Below, one piece after another: positions 12,652-21,589 of a stretch of DNA of 64,000 bases (the stretch's first letter is position 1; each line of letters opens with the position of its first letter). Source of the DNA: Lunularia cruciata (taxonomy: Eukaryota; Streptophyta; Marchantiopsida; Lunulariales; Lunulariaceae); contig OX419755.1 of the NCBI GenBank assembly GCA_948567375.1, positions 47,696,291 through 47,760,290 of the forward strand. Direction: 5' to 3'. Below the pieces are notes generated by a model. It made no database searches and was not told the origin of the DNA. It saw nothing but the letters and a program-made list of their open reading frames with translations. The position numbers were made by a program, and so were the translations under genes.

Positions 12652-15068
12652 GTGAGGGGTTGTGGTATTGCAGGTCTAGGAGATATAGAGAGGAACCTTA
12701 TTGTTATTCTTGTGCTAGCCATGGCTACACCTCCCCATGTGGGGCCATCTATAGCGGCTCGGGATACACCATGCCGGATGTGTCATAAGTGCTTTACCTT
12801 GCAAAGTGTAGAGACCTATGTGGGAAGAATGCACAAGGACTATGATTGGACCACTTGGGATGCTCACATAACGGAAGTAACCACATCAAGAGTAGTGACC
12901 CTTGGGATTACACATGCTTCTTTATCCCTTTGTTGATCGTTCCAAGGATACCTATTGAGTCATAGGAGTGGTTAGCTTCTCAAGCGGGTAGCATTTTAGG
13001 TTATTTGAGACTAGTTTTCAATGTCCATGTCTATTCCAAAAACTACCCCATACACTCCATGATGAGGGTAGACAAAAAAATTTACCTACCACTTGATTGT
13101 TTGGCACGTGATCCCTTGGATGAGTCAACATGGTTCCTATTCCTCTTACTTCTTTGAAGGTGCCTTCATTATGCTAAAGGAAGACTTGCGGGGGATACAG
13201 AGGTGGCTACTAGATATTTTCAATTCCGAGTAGGGGATTGGGTGGCCCTACATGAGGATTCTATTAGGGCTGCATGTTTTAGGAGACAAGTTTTGCCACA
13301 TGATACCACAAAGTTCACTTGATTATGATGGTGTAGGGCATTGGGTCATGCGGTAGAGTTTAGTAGATCAGCATGATTGCTACATCCTTTGTCTTTGGCT
13401 AGTCTTATTGATGAGACCAACTTTTCCCTATGGTCACTACATCCTATGGCAAGAGAAGGCTTACTACTAGAGGTCTTAGATTATTTGCTCCAGTAACCCT
13501 TATGTCTTGATGGGTCACCTTTTACACAAGCATTTTGTAGTGCACCTCGCCTTCCCTCAAGAGGCTTGTCAGAGATTATATATGAGGATCTTAGAGATTG
13601 CTTTCACGTAGATGATCCTTCTAGTCATTTTACCAAGTTGTTTCAAGTGGTTGTAACAATAGCAAGAGGAGATATTCCTATGTCTGTTAGTCACGTGTTA
13701 GGTACTAATTGACTTCTCATGATGGAGAAGGACACAAGGAGGATTAGAAAATTTGCTATTGGGGAGGTCTTCTTCTTTTTGGTTGGTCACACCTTTGTCC
13801 TTCAATATCATTCTCACTTCTGATAGCACCTTAGTCCACATCAGTTTGGAGTAGTTATATCTGGAGGATGTGAGGCTATATCTCTAGGCCTTAAAGGACT
13901 CCTAGATATCCATCTAGAGTGGGTCGTCCTACAAGTGGATGTTGAGAATGATTTTAATAATGTATCACAAGCATCTATCTTTAGAGAACTTAGAGAATCC
14001 ATGGATCCTTGGCAAGTCTTATTCCTTTCATGCGGTCTTTTTGTGGCTCTCTTACTTCTACAAATGGACTATGTATTCTTGGAGTGCTAGTAGGATCCAA
14101 GAGTTTTGTCACATGCTTCTTAGACATTGCTCTTGTAGAGGATTTTCTCCATGTGGATGACCTTCTATTACTAGGAGATCCGTATGTGGCATTTGGTATA
14201 CTCTATTTTAGTATTGCTCATCATCCGACTTACATCCTTTGCAATTCCCCCCTCTTTGACCTGCCTATCACGTCTGAGAGCCTTTGATAGGAGGATTATG
14301 GGAGTCTTTGGTAATATTATTGGACCAAGGACATTTGAGTGTGTGACTAGAGATTTGGCACCAAGACAAACATGTCTACTAATCTCATGTGGCAGAGTTG
14401 GCTTGCTATCTTTGGAGGAGATGACACCTATAGCATTTTTGGGTAGTTAGGCTCTCTCGGCACTCTTGCTTTCTTCTTTTTTTGTGGTTGTTGATAGGCC
14501 AATTTTGGAGACTTATGTGATAGAGGTGGAAGAGGGATCCTTTTCTCTCCAAATATTATTGCAATAGACAAGAGATAGTCTATCCTCCATGAGCACGTGA
14601 GGCCTTCCATCTTTTGCTTCACTATTGTCAAATTGGACTAGCGGATTATATTCTTCCTTGATGGAGCAATAGCGTTAGCATATGCTACACTCTTTTAGTT
14701 GACTCATCCATTCCCCAAGCTACTAAAGCACATCTTTGCTCTTGCTTTGGCAAGGGTAAAGGCTCTTGGATCTTAGCTTGACCGTGCATTAGGGCATTCC
14801 GACTTGCACCAATTACTTCCTCTACAACAATGGTTTTGCCTAGGTTTGGTCCACCCATCTGTGTCTTCATTACTCACTTGTGAGTGTGGTCATACACTAG
14901 ATGCAATAGCGGTCCATATGACATTATGTTCTTTTGGAGGACAAAGGATACTTACACATGATGCAATTAGGGACATAATGTTTGCCATGGCACAAGAACG
15001 TGGATACTTGGCATGGATGGAGTGTTTGTATGCTTTGTGATGACACATGTTAAGGTAGAATTATACTT
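12652..15068 (+). mobile_element. Decayed LINE (non-LTR retrotransposon), 5' portion
   Basis: Several plus-strand frames, joined by frameshifts and stops, encode one LINE-type reverse transcriptase. The first ORF (12652-12936) has a zinc-finger-like segment (CRMCHKCFTLQSVETYVGRMH) in which a zinc-ligand histidine appears lost. The RT fingers follow near 13740-13840. Motif A is VDVENDFN at 13935-13958, and the YxDD-box equivalent reads HVDD at 14150-14161. A Cys-rich C-terminal segment (TCECGH, then THDAIRDIMFAMAQERG) lies at 14804-15040. Reading stays in recognisable family order despite at least six breaks. The element is cut at 15068 by the LTR retrotransposon and resumes at 20700. Non-functional. 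Confidence 0.75.
15064..15068. repeat. Target-site duplication TACTT (left)
   Basis: TACTT immediately before the LTR at 15069 is matched exactly by TACTT immediately after 20694. A 5-bp duplication is the expected size for Ty3/gypsy integration and fixes the element boundaries. Confidence 0.85.
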
Positions 15069-15480
15069 TGTAAAATACCAAGACCGGGGAGAGAAATAGA
15101 AGAATGGAAGCTTACATTGGGAGGCTTGAATGAGGGAGAACTCTGAATGCCTAACTTGAGCTTTGGCTTTGGTATTTATAGATAACATACAAAGCCCTTG
15201 AGAAGCTTCTCAAGAAGCTTCCTTGAGCCGCTTTCTTAGAGTGCAAGCCAAGTTAACTAGGAAGCTTCTCAAGAAATTTCCTTCTGGAAGCCGTCTACTT
15301 GGCGTGCAAGCTAAGCTAGTTAGAAGCTTCTAGAAGCAACTTGCTTGGGGCACAAAGTTAACTAGTTGGGAAGATTCCCAAGAAGCTTCCTAGATGCTTC
15401 TAGAATATTCTAGGCTAATTTGGCTTATTCTCTACTTCATTAGCCTTACTAACTACGTTGTTGAACTCCATATTGTTACA
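15069..15480 (-). repeat. 3' LTR of the chromovirus
   Basis: 412 bp, with ends TGTAAAAT and GTTACA on the plus strand. On the element's own strand, U3 carries an array of GAA/TTC inverted pentamers, then a TATA box (CTATAAATACC, 15171-15181), then about 100 bp of R-U5. It is nearly colinear with the LTR at 20271-20694 and with the solo LTR at 38712-39134. Confidence 0.9.
15171..15411 (-). promoter_or_regulatory. TATA box and heat-shock-element-like array in LTR U3
   Basis: The TATA box CTATAAATACC is at 15171-15181 (minus). Upstream of it on the element strand are GAAGCTTC palindromes at 15202, 15214, 15261, 15323 and 15382, GAAATTTC at 15273 and GAAGATTC at 15370. Two stretches contain three contiguous 5-bp units with correct 2-bp spacing: GAAgcTTCtaGAA at 15323-15335 and TTCtaGAAtaTTC at 15398-15410. 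The heat-shock factor consensus is alternating nGAAn/nTTCn, so this is a strong sequence match. Heat induction itself is inferred. Confidence 0.65.
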
Positions 15481-15700
15481 TATTTCCCCACTGCTAGTTG
15501 GTGATGTCCTTGTTGCCATTGAAGCTTCAAACTCTTGGATGGCCATTTGTGCATTTTGGAGATGAGAAAGAGGTTCCCATGTGGCATCATGAAGGAGATA
15601 CCCTTTCCAAAGGACCTTGTACTCCATATTTTATTGGTGTCTTCGTTGGATGTGGCAACGTGCAAGGATATGATCAACTTCATATTCCTCATGATCATTG
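15415..15700 (-). pseudogene. Integrase C-terminal chromodomain
   Basis: The frame ending EEYEVDHILARCHIQRR in the integrase ORF continues, after a frame break, as MEYKVLWKGYLLHDATWEP and a helix (SHLQNAQMAIQEFE). The aromatic and WKGY/TWEP residues are the hallmark of chromodomains fused to chromovirus integrase. In this family the domain is thought to direct integration toward marked chromatin. The last codons run almost to the purine tract before the LTR. Confidence 0.85.
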
Positions 15701-16580
15701 ATAGGGATAGGGGGAGGAGGAGGTTGGACTCGAGAGGAAAAAGAAGAAAGGTTATGCACAAAGGGTTTCAACTTGGAAACATGAAAGATAGGATGGATGA
15801 GCATATGAGAAGGCAAGGCAAGTTGATAAGCAACAAGAAAGGCAATTTGGGTGGCATCAAAAGATCCTATCCAATGAGTGGCAAGTTTACAAACTTGGGT
15901 ATCAAGTGGAAAGGGTAGACTACTAGAGGATAGCATAACTTTATCACCAAATTCAAAGGTGAGATCTTGACGATGGTGGTCCACATATTGTTTTTGATGA
16001 TTTTGAGCAACAAGGAGGTGAGATTTGGCTTGTTGGAGAGATTTAGATATGGTGGTCAAGAAGGTTGAAGTATGAGGGACCTGAGATGGGGGAGGAGTAA
16101 GAAGAGAATTTGGGACAAGCGGATCTTGGCCAAAATTGAGAAAGAAAGGAGAGAATTTGGTGCTTGTATGTTTAGAATTGTTGTATGCAAACTCCGCAGA
16201 TGCAAGACATTCATCCCAATTGGTATCGTGAATGTTGACAAAGGCACAAAACATATCTTCCAAGGTGCAATTTTCACATTCAGTTTGTCTATCAGTTTGA
16301 GGATGATAGGTTGTGGACAAAGCAAGTTTGGTGCCAAGCATCTAGAAGAAGGCTTGCCAAAACTTTTTGGTGAAGCGAGGATCACGGTCGGAGATGATAC
16401 ACATGGCATCCCATGATGCTTAAATACATTAGCGAAGTAGAATTGCGCCAAGGTTGGAGCATCCACAATATCAACCATTGTTGCCAAATTGATTTGCTTA
16501 CTAAGCTTATCCACAAACACCACAATTGTTGTGTGACCTTGTTGTGTCTTGGGCAAGGAGTTGATGAGATCTAAGCTCAC
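15631..16580 (-). pseudogene. Integrase catalytic core and GPY/F region
   Basis: Two overlapping minus-strand frames (16056-16580 and 15631-16341) together encode the integrase core. The first carries SLDLINSLPKTQQGH and VVFVDKLSKQ, the start of the DDE domain. The second carries TTYHPQTDRQTE and EFAYNNSKH, typical of the core end, then a GPY/F-like WIGSFDATQI segment and FHVSKLKPF. The switch between frames marks a frameshift around 16340. A proline-rich linker leads to the chromodomain. Confidence 0.85.
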
Positions 16581-16613
16581 ATGTTCACAACAAGTAGTTG
16601 GAATGGGAAGTGG

Positions 16614-16799
16614 TTAGAGGAGTCCACTCGGCTTTGAGTTACTAGCCTTGTTGCATTGACAACTCTCACACAATCTAACAAACTCCTGAACATCTTGTGT
16701 CATGTTGGGCCACCACCATTGGCATTGGAGGGTACCCAAGGTCTTGTCTACCTCCATGTGACCAACTATTGGTAGATCATGGGCTTCCTGAAGGCGCAC
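16614..16799 (-). pseudogene. Integrase N-terminal HHCC zinc-binding domain
   Basis: The 61-residue frame holds HDLPIVGH followed by CESCQCNK, giving the H-x(n)-H...C-x2-C pattern of retroviral-type integrase. WWWPNM lies between, as in plant Ty3/gypsy elements. A stop separates it from the DDE core at 16056-16580. Confidence 0.8.
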
Positions 16800-17213
16800 A
16801 AGTTAGAGATCACCTTTGGCTGGAACATAGATCCGGTCTGCATGGAATAGAAGGCCGTCCTTGAAGGAGAAGATGTTGTACTCCTTGTTGCCTACTATCA
16901 GATGACCATGTACCATTTGGAAGAAGGGATCTTGTTGTAGAGCTGACCAAAACTTGTTATGGACCTTGGGGTCAATTGACACCATTGTAATTGCCGCCGT
17001 GATGAGAAGAAGAGACTTAAAATCAGGTCATTGTGATAGAGCATCAGGGATGACATGGAACTGGCCTGGTTTATACTCAAGTTAGATTTCAAACAATTGG
17101 AGTTGCTCTTCTTATTGATGATGTAGACTCTTCATGTGTTCCAAGTGTAAGGTCTGCAACAATGGCTTGTGATTAGTTCACATGATCACTTGTTTCACCA
17201 AGAGATAATTTCT

Positions 17214-17713
17214 TCATACCTTGGTGGCATATACCATTGCAAGTTGTTCCTGATCTTGAGTAGAGTAATTTTTTTCAATTTTATTTAGTCGGCGAGATAC
17301 AAAGGCAATGGGATGTAGTCCATGGGGGAATTCTTGTTGCAACACAGCTCCAATTGCAAAGTTAGAAGCATCAAAATCATCCACACAAGGTAGTTGATGA
17401 TCATATGGTTGAAGAATGAGTCTTGAAGACACCATATGCTTTAACTTCTTGAATGCTTCTTTGTGCTTGGTGGTCTACCGGAAGCTCAAGTTCTTTCCCA
17501 AGAGGTCAATCAATGGTGCAGCAACATGAACATAATAGTGGATGAACCATCGGTAAAAACTAGCCAATCCATTGAATGCTTGTACTTTTGTAGCATCCTT
17601 TGGAGTAGGCCAATCAATAATGGCCTTGATTTTCTCTTCTTCCATCTAATCTCCTCTGATGAGATCTTATGACCCAAAAAGGTAACCTCCTTTTGCCAAA
17701 AGACACACTTCAA
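17214..17713 (-). pseudogene. RNase H domain and RT connection
   Basis: 17214-17435 encodes DDFDASNFAIGAVLQQE and PIAFVSRRLNKIEKNYST, the start of the plant Ty3/gypsy RNase H. 17510-17713 encodes the preceding connection (VTFLGHKISSEEIRW). The pieces lie in different frames, so the segment is broken. RNase H would remove the RNA template during reverse transcription. Confidence 0.8.
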
Positions 17714-17743
17714 ATTCTTGCAGTAAAATAACCATTGTCATAG

Positions 17744-18355
17744 TCATCTTAGGACTTCTCGTGCATGATTCACATGTTTTGCCTTTATCTTACTATAAAT
17801 TAAGATATCATACAAGAACACCACCACAAATTGATCCAATATTCCATCCAACACTTGATGCATCTGATCCATGAAGACTACTTGAGCATTAGTGAGTCCA
17901 AAAGGTACAACTCTCCACTCAAAATGCCCATACCTTGTGCAAAAGGCAGTCTTTTGCACATCCTTTTTTTCAATAGGAATTTGATAATAGCTACTATAAA
18001 GATCCAACTTGGAAAAGTAGCATGCTCCACTTAGTTGATCAAGCAAGTCATCAATCCAAGGCAAGGGATATACATTCTTCACGGTTTGCTTATTGAGCCC
18101 ATGATAATCAATACAAAAATGAAGTCCTCCATCCTTCTTTGGAACAAATGGTACCGGTGCTCCCCAAGGAGAGGTACTATGTTGTATGAAGTCCTTCTCC
18201 AACAACTCTATAAGTGTTGTTTGCAACTCCTCCCATTCCTTTGGTGAGAGTCGATAGATTGGTCTACTCACTGGAGTTCTCCTTGGCAATAACTCTACCT
18301 TGAAGGGCATACCTTGATCAGAGGGTAATCCCTTTGGTAGATCATCCAAAAACAT
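17744..18355 (-). pseudogene. Ty3/gypsy reverse transcriptase with altered YxDD box
   Basis: A 203-residue frame covers most of the RT domain: [14 protein letters not shown], then [20 protein letters not shown], then motif [15 protein letters not shown], then the catalytic box. The box reads [12 protein letters not shown]; the family normally has two adjacent aspartates here and the first appears replaced by tyrosine. Together with downstream stops this predicts a dead enzyme. The frame is otherwise well kept compared with gag. Confidence 0.85.
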
Positions 18356-18658
18356 GTTTGCAAACTCCTAAACTATATGATCAACCATTGCTTGATGACG
18401 CTCTTGGCACTCGTTAGATTGTTCTTGTGCAATCGGCTTGATCTACACCACAAATACAGACTTGTCTTCCTCCAAAGCTTGCTCTATGGCTGCTTTACTA
18501 ATCAACTTTCCTTCCAAGGACTCATCTCTCTTCCAAGCTTGCTCCATGGTTGCCTTCCTAGCAAACTTCCTCTCTTGGGACTCATCTCCCTTCAAGGTTT
18601 GCTCTATGGCTACCTTCTCGACAAACTTCTTGTCTTGGAATTGACTATTCTTAGGTGT

Positions 18659-19072
18659 CTAACTCAGAGGTGCTATACAACCTAGTGAGATATTCCTACC
18701 TTGGTGTTGTACTTGTTGTTGGGTCCAATCGAATTGAACCTTATGACGTTCAAGCCAAGGTAGACCCAGAATGATATCATAGTGTAGAGGTGCTACTACA
18801 AACCTCATACACTCCAAATACTCCTTCCCAATCTTGAAGGTAACAATATGTGAGGTACAAAATGCAGAACCCTGTCTACCATCCGCCATCATCAATCTAC
18901 TTCCAATCAATGGCTTGATAAGAATACTTAGTTCCTTTGCTACTTGCATAGATATGCAATTCTCCAAACTTCTAGAGTCAACCAAAATCCTACAACCTCG
19001 ATTAGATATCTTACCTTGCAAGTGAAGCAAACTTGCATTGGTCAAGCCTTCAATCCAATTAGAACTAATCAA
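18659..19072 (-). pseudogene. Retropepsin-like aspartic protease
   Basis: A 137-residue frame with the catalytic-loop region CRILVDSRSLENCIS followed by FKIGKEYLECMRFVV and DIILGLPWLERH, the order of Ty3/gypsy proteases. The catalytic loop should read Asp-Ser/Thr-Gly; here it reads Asp-Ser-Arg, so activity is unlikely. The protease would cut the Gag-Pol polyprotein. Confidence 0.8.
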
Positions 19073-19478
19073 GCTCCCAGTAGGTAGCTCAAAATCTCCT
19101 ATAAGGATTCTTCATTTTCCTGATCGTTATGTTCCACAAACTCTATCTAGGTAACTTGTTGAGATTGCACATTCCTAAGTAGACACTCAGCAATGCGATG
19201 TCTAATGTGATGTCTAATGCAACCTCCGTTTTGTCATAATCTTTCTCTATCCGCTATACCAAGTGGTCTCTGTTGGATAGCATCAATCTCCATTGGTATC
19301 GGTTCTTTCACTTGTGCGTAGTGTACTAGTAGGCTTTGTGTAGGTCAAGGTTGAGACCAAGTTGTCACAACCAAGGAATCAAAATGCTCTGCCAATTGCA
19401 TGGTTTCTTCAATGTTTTGTGGCTCCCAAATGGTCACCTCCAATTTGGTTTGTGACTTCAATCCTCGCACAAATTGAT

Positions 19479-19895
19479 CTAGAACTTCACCTGCTTGGAT
19501 ATCTTGAATTTGCATGATGATGTCTGAAATTGTGCAATGTAGCTCCTTATTGAGCCAATCTGCTTCAACTCTATCAATTTATCTCGTGCAGCTCGAGTGG
19601 CATTTATAGTTTGAAATTGACCAAGTATTGCATCCTTGAATTCTGCCCATGTCAAAATTGGTGCAACAATTTGTCGTTCAGCTTGCTCCATTCGGAATCA
19701 CCACCAAATTTTTGCAACACCATCCAATTGGCTAGAAGCCAAGAGAAATTTTTTCCGCTCGTCTTGAAGATTATTGGCTTCAAAGTAACATTCACAGTCA
19801 AACACAAAATTCTTCATTGTGCTTGGAAGATTCTTGCCTTCAAACACCTTGGGTTTTGGAAATTGAATGTGATCTTCTCCATCTCGAACTAGCAC
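19479..19895 (-). pseudogene. Gag capsid-like domain
   Basis: Two adjacent frames (19698-19895 and 19479-19691) hold FDCECYFEANNLQDERKKFL, LDGVAKIWW, then LTWAEFKDAILGQFQTIN and SIRSYIAQFQ. This matches the plant retrotransposon Gag domain that forms the particle shell. A break near 19695 separates the halves. Around 19180-19240 a Cys/His-containing stretch may be the remains of the zinc knuckle. Confidence 0.75.
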
Positions 19896-20252
19896 TCTCT
19901 TTATATGTTCTTGTCATTGCTAGTCTCATTCATCCAACAATCAAGTAAGATGCTCAATTTTTTGTTGCATTGCAAGGATAATGTCCAATATTGCCGCCAT
20001 AGCTACTACTCTATTCCACTACTCTCATTTATCTAATTGATTAATACATAGATACAGCAAGTCCACCATTCTCCATAAATTACAACCAGAAGTATCAAGG
20101 GTTCTTCGAACACGGTGATCATATGCAAAAATTCCTACACAAAGCATGAGGTGATGAATTGTGTGAAATGATGCTTGGGTAATATCTAGACATGAAAAAT
20201 TCAATGGTTTGGCGAAAGTGGATTTGGTGGTCCATAAATTCTATCCATCTTA

Positions 20253-20270
20253 TTCTTGCTTTAATACCAA
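20253..20270 (-). other. Primer-binding site, initiator tRNA-Met type
   Basis: On the minus strand TGGTATTAAAGC follows the 5' LTR. It matches the usual plant initiator-Met primer site at 10 of 12 positions, the two differences both being transitions. It confirms which LTR is 5' and the element's direction. Confidence 0.7.
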
Positions 20271-20694
20271 TGTAAAAGACTAAGACCGAGGAGAGAAATA
20301 GAAGAATGGAAGCTCACATTGGGATGCTAGAATGAGGGAAAACTCCAAATGCCTAACTTGAGCTTTGGCTTTGGTATTTATAGGTAGCATACAAAGCCCT
20401 TGAGAAGCTTCTCAAGAAGCTTCCTTGAGCTGCTTTCTTAGAGTGCAAGCCAAGTTAACTAGGAAGTTTCTCAAGAAATTTCCTTCTAAAAGCCGTCTAC
20501 TTGGCGTGCAAGCTAAGCTAGTTAGAAGCTTTTAGAAGCTACCTGCTTGGGGCGCAAATTTACTAGTTTGGAAGCTTCCCAAGAAGCTTCCTAGATGCTT
20601 CTAGAATATTCTAGGCTAATTTGGCTTATTCTCTACTTCATTAGCCTTACTAACTCCATATTTTTACATACTCATTAAACTCCATATTGTTACA
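20271..20694 (-). repeat. 5' LTR of the chromovirus
   Basis: 424 bp, with ends matching the LTR at 15069-15480. The TATA box is kept (20373-20383 on the minus strand). One heat-shock-like trimer is intact (TTCtaGAAtaTTC, 20599-20611). The other has one change (GAAgcTTTtaGAA near 20523). An extra ATTTTTACATACTC stretch near 20659-20672 accounts for the length difference. Confidence 0.9.
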
Positions 20695-20699
20695 TACTT
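20695..20699. repeat. Target-site duplication TACTT (right)
   Basis: Exact partner of the TACTT at 15064-15068. Confidence 0.85.
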
Positions 20700-21050
20700 G
20701 GTCGAAGATGATCATGTGATAATAACGGTTGTCATGGTTATGAACCCTACTTGTGATAAATTTCAAAAGGAGTGATTATCCATCTCCTTGGATGGGCAGC
20801 AAGTGCAACAACAACTTGCAAGGTCTCCAACTATAGCGTATGCAAAGAGGTCACCTCTTTGTTACTCTAGCCTTGGAGTTATATGGAGAGATAGACACGC
20901 CATTCGACGCATTTGTTAAGGAGTGCACTAGAGCTGATCATGTTAGGCGCCAATGGCTGATGTAATATAGGAGAGCAATCAAACTAGGTGATGCTTCTTT
21001 GGATGCTCTCACCATACGACTTGCATAGCTTGGATATCTTAGGTGTAGTA
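20700..21050 (+). mobile_element. LINE 3' portion beyond the chromovirus
   Basis: The LINE reading continues here in frame across one copy of the TACTT duplication (GRSKMI is out of frame; VEDDHVIITVVMV is in frame). It ends with segments such as LALELYGEIDTPFDAFVKEC, which fit the C terminus of the same LINE family as 12652-15068. Several stops are present. The 3' boundary is uncertain; no clear poly(A) or target duplication was seen. Confidence 0.65.
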
Positions 21051-21070
21051 GGGTAGATTTCTCATATTGA

Positions 21071-21189
21071 CTCTATTGGAGCTTAGCTCCATTTTACCTA
21101 TTTTGTCTCACACTTGTACAGCATGATGGTGTCTTCCTATCCTTTGTGTTTTCTATGCAGTCATCCTTCTCCCTTTTATGCTCATTGGC
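21071..21189 (+). repeat. Dispersed CTCTATTGGGGCTTAG repeat, copy 4
   Basis: CTCTATTGGAGCTTAGCTCC, ATTTTACC, CAGCATGATGGTGTCTTCC and TTTTCTATGCAGTCATCCTT recur in the same order as at 7777 and 8341. The GAGCTTAGCTC core has changed on both arms together (GGGGCT...AGCCCC to GGAGCT...AGCTCC), so the palindrome is kept. A weaker fifth copy lies near 21514-21580. Confidence 0.6.
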
Positions 21190-21211
21190 CTCACCCCTCT
21201 ATGTTATAAAC

Positions 21212-21402
21212 TCTCACTATGTTATAAACTTGGCCACAATGTTAGAATATTATGTAGAAATCCAATAACCATGTCACAACAACAATCAATTTCACACAAT
21301 TAACCGATCTCACTATGTTATAAACTTGGCTACAATGTTAGAATAAGATGTAGAAATCCTATGACCATGTCACAACAATGATCAAATTCACATGATTAAC
21401 TA
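21212..21402 (+). repeat. 96-bp tandem duplication
   Basis: TCTCACTATGTTATAAACTT begins at 21212 and again at 21308. The two units agree along their length except for scattered substitutions (for example GCCACAATG against GCTACAATG). They lie between dispersed repeat copies 4 and 5. No coding potential. Confidence 0.7.
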
Positions 21403-21589
21403 AAATCTGATTGGTAGTAAGTGTTATAATAAGAAGGGTGAGGTGGATGAGCAAAAAAGGCAAGGTGGATTTACAATTTCTTGTGACAAAGATTCTCCCA
21501 TATCATATCTACTTCTTTTGTCTCTGCCTTGTGCAACTTGATGAGGTTTCCCATCTTTCATGTGTTCTATGTGTCACATTTTTTTCATG

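Larger units (their letters stand above)
15069..20694 (-). mobile_element. Full-length Ty3/gypsy chromovirus inserted in the LINE
   Basis: The element reads on the minus strand and has two LTRs of 412 and 424 bp, each TG...CA ended, with a perfect TACTT target duplication. A primer-binding site resembling initiator tRNA-Met is next to the 5' LTR, and a purine tract (CAGTGGGGAAATA) is next to the 3' LTR. Internal order is gag, protease, RT, RNase H, integrase, chromodomain, the order of chromoviruses. Frames are broken by several stops and shifts, so the copy cannot make a full polyprotein. By hand, the two LTRs differ at roughly 8 per cent of the first 140 or so positions, so the insertion is not recent. 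Confidence 0.9.

Noticed and set aside
15190-15480. AAGCTTC-rich LTR segment as a satellite or CRISPR-like array
   Set aside because: Spacing of the palindromes is irregular, there are no unique spacers, and the segment lies inside a dated LTR with clear ends.
15498-16416. Plus-strand frames across the chromovirus integrase
   Set aside because: They are antisense shadows of the integrase and chromodomain, whose motifs are unmistakable on the minus strand.
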